From Cyclospora cayetanensis (Eukaryota > Apicomplexa > Conoidasida > Eucoccidiorida > Eimeriidae): a stretch of DNA of 18,972 bases. The notes below the pieces were generated by a model that saw nothing but the letters and a program-made list of their open reading frames with translations, ran no database searches and was not told the DNA's origin. The stretch is from the NCBI RefSeq assembly GCF_002999335.1, contig NW_020312286.1, positions 1 to 18,972 on the forward strand, given 5' to 3'. Position numbers and translations under genes: made by a program. Below, in pieces: positions 18,773 to 18,972 of the stretch (within the stretch, counting starts at the first letter, position 1; each line of letters opens with the position of its first letter).

Positions 18773-18972
18773 AGTGCTAGCCATCCCACTGCAGCATAGA
18801 AGCTAGGTGCTGGCCTCCGCCTACATGCATTAGCTATAGAAAAAAGCACATTATACACCCAACGCATCGGCATGCAAAGAGCGCACTGCCTGAGTCATGC
18901 AGGAAGCAAATGTCTACCAGCCTGCAGATCAATTCCGCATCAAAGCGACGCCAAGTGCTAGCCGATGCGCTC
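18773..18972 (+). repeat. Right-edge partial repeat unit U22
   Basis: This is the first 200 bases of a further unit, ending at GCCGATGCGCTC, so the array continues to the right. GCAGGAAGCAAATG and CAGCCTGCAGATC (18899-18930) resemble U12. The GATGCGCTC variant at the very end is the U2/U3/U20 form. The dyad at 18886-18902 is perfect. Confidence 0.93.

Larger units (their letters stand above)
1..18972. repeat. Tandem satellite array, ~890-bp unit, 21 complete copies plus two partial ones
   Basis: The window consists entirely of head-to-tail copies of one unit. The core AGTGCTAGCC followed by CTGCAGCA returns 22 times at spacings of 872 to 896 bases, most often 892 to 894. No spacing departs by more than about 20 bases, so there is no room for an inserted gene or mobile element. 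All copies face the same way. Unit boundaries are arbitrary; I set them at the first base of the core. In order, a unit carries the core box, the 17-base dyad about 112 bases in, a second AGTGCTAGCC about 181 bases in, a variable linker near 290, and a conserved block (CTATTGCTGCTATTGA to CTCCCAAAGTCGCC) near 370 to 500. It then carries a TGGTACCA palindrome near 560, a short AT-rich box (AATAGATAATATATGAG) about 90 bases before the next core, and the core again. This is the organisation of eukaryotic satellite DNA. Family and species are unknown to me. No function can be assigned from sequence alone. Confidence 0.96.

Overview
The whole window is one uninterrupted tandem array of a complex satellite repeat with a period of about 890 bases. 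I support no protein gene, RNA gene, transposon, CRISPR array or unique-sequence island. A strongly conserved core (AGTGCTAGCC...CTGCAGCA) recurs at 95, 984, 1865, 2757, 3651, 4544, 5436, 6321, 7209, 8102, 8974, 9862, 10756, 11648, 12528, 13424, 14316, 15209, 16103, 16994, 17887 and 18773. Successive spacings are 889, 881, 892, 894, 893, 892, 885, 888, 893, 872, 888, 894, 892, 880, 896, 892, 893, 894, 891, 893 and 886 bases, mean about 889. That makes 21 complete units (called U1 to U21 here) plus a 94-base partial unit at the left edge and a 200-base partial unit (U22) at the right edge. The array runs off both ends, so its true length and flanks are unknown.

The layout is most typical of eukaryotic heterochromatic satellite DNA (pericentromeric, subtelomeric or similar). 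I do not recognise the family and cannot name the organism. Four hand-counted 60-base lines (541, 8401, 12061, 16861) give 53% G+C, C:G of 88:40, and 13 CpG against about 15 expected. CpG is therefore not depleted there, which argues weakly against a heavily methylated vertebrate-type satellite. All copies lie in the same orientation.

Units differ from one another by many scattered substitutions and small indels. Variants are shared in blocks between units 1, 2, 3, 4, 7, 10, 12, 13 and 17 repeats apart, with no single higher-order period. The longest perfect match I traced is 98 bases between U13 and U17. Some variants are spatially clustered: one form of the variable linker is confined to U3-U10, another lies mainly in U12-U17 and a third in U18-U21. 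An older-looking haplotype next to the core is confined to U1-U11. This mosaic looks like repeated unequal exchange and conversion, with local homogenisation.

Within the unit, some boxes change little. The core box carries overlapping NheI- and PstI-type palindromes. A 17-base dyad, CTGCCTGAGTCATGCAG, is perfect in 16 of 22 copies. Partial internal similarity about 410 bases apart suggests the unit may descend from an ancient duplication of a shorter monomer. Open frames occur on both strands, but they are broken in different places in different copies and I treat them as chance.
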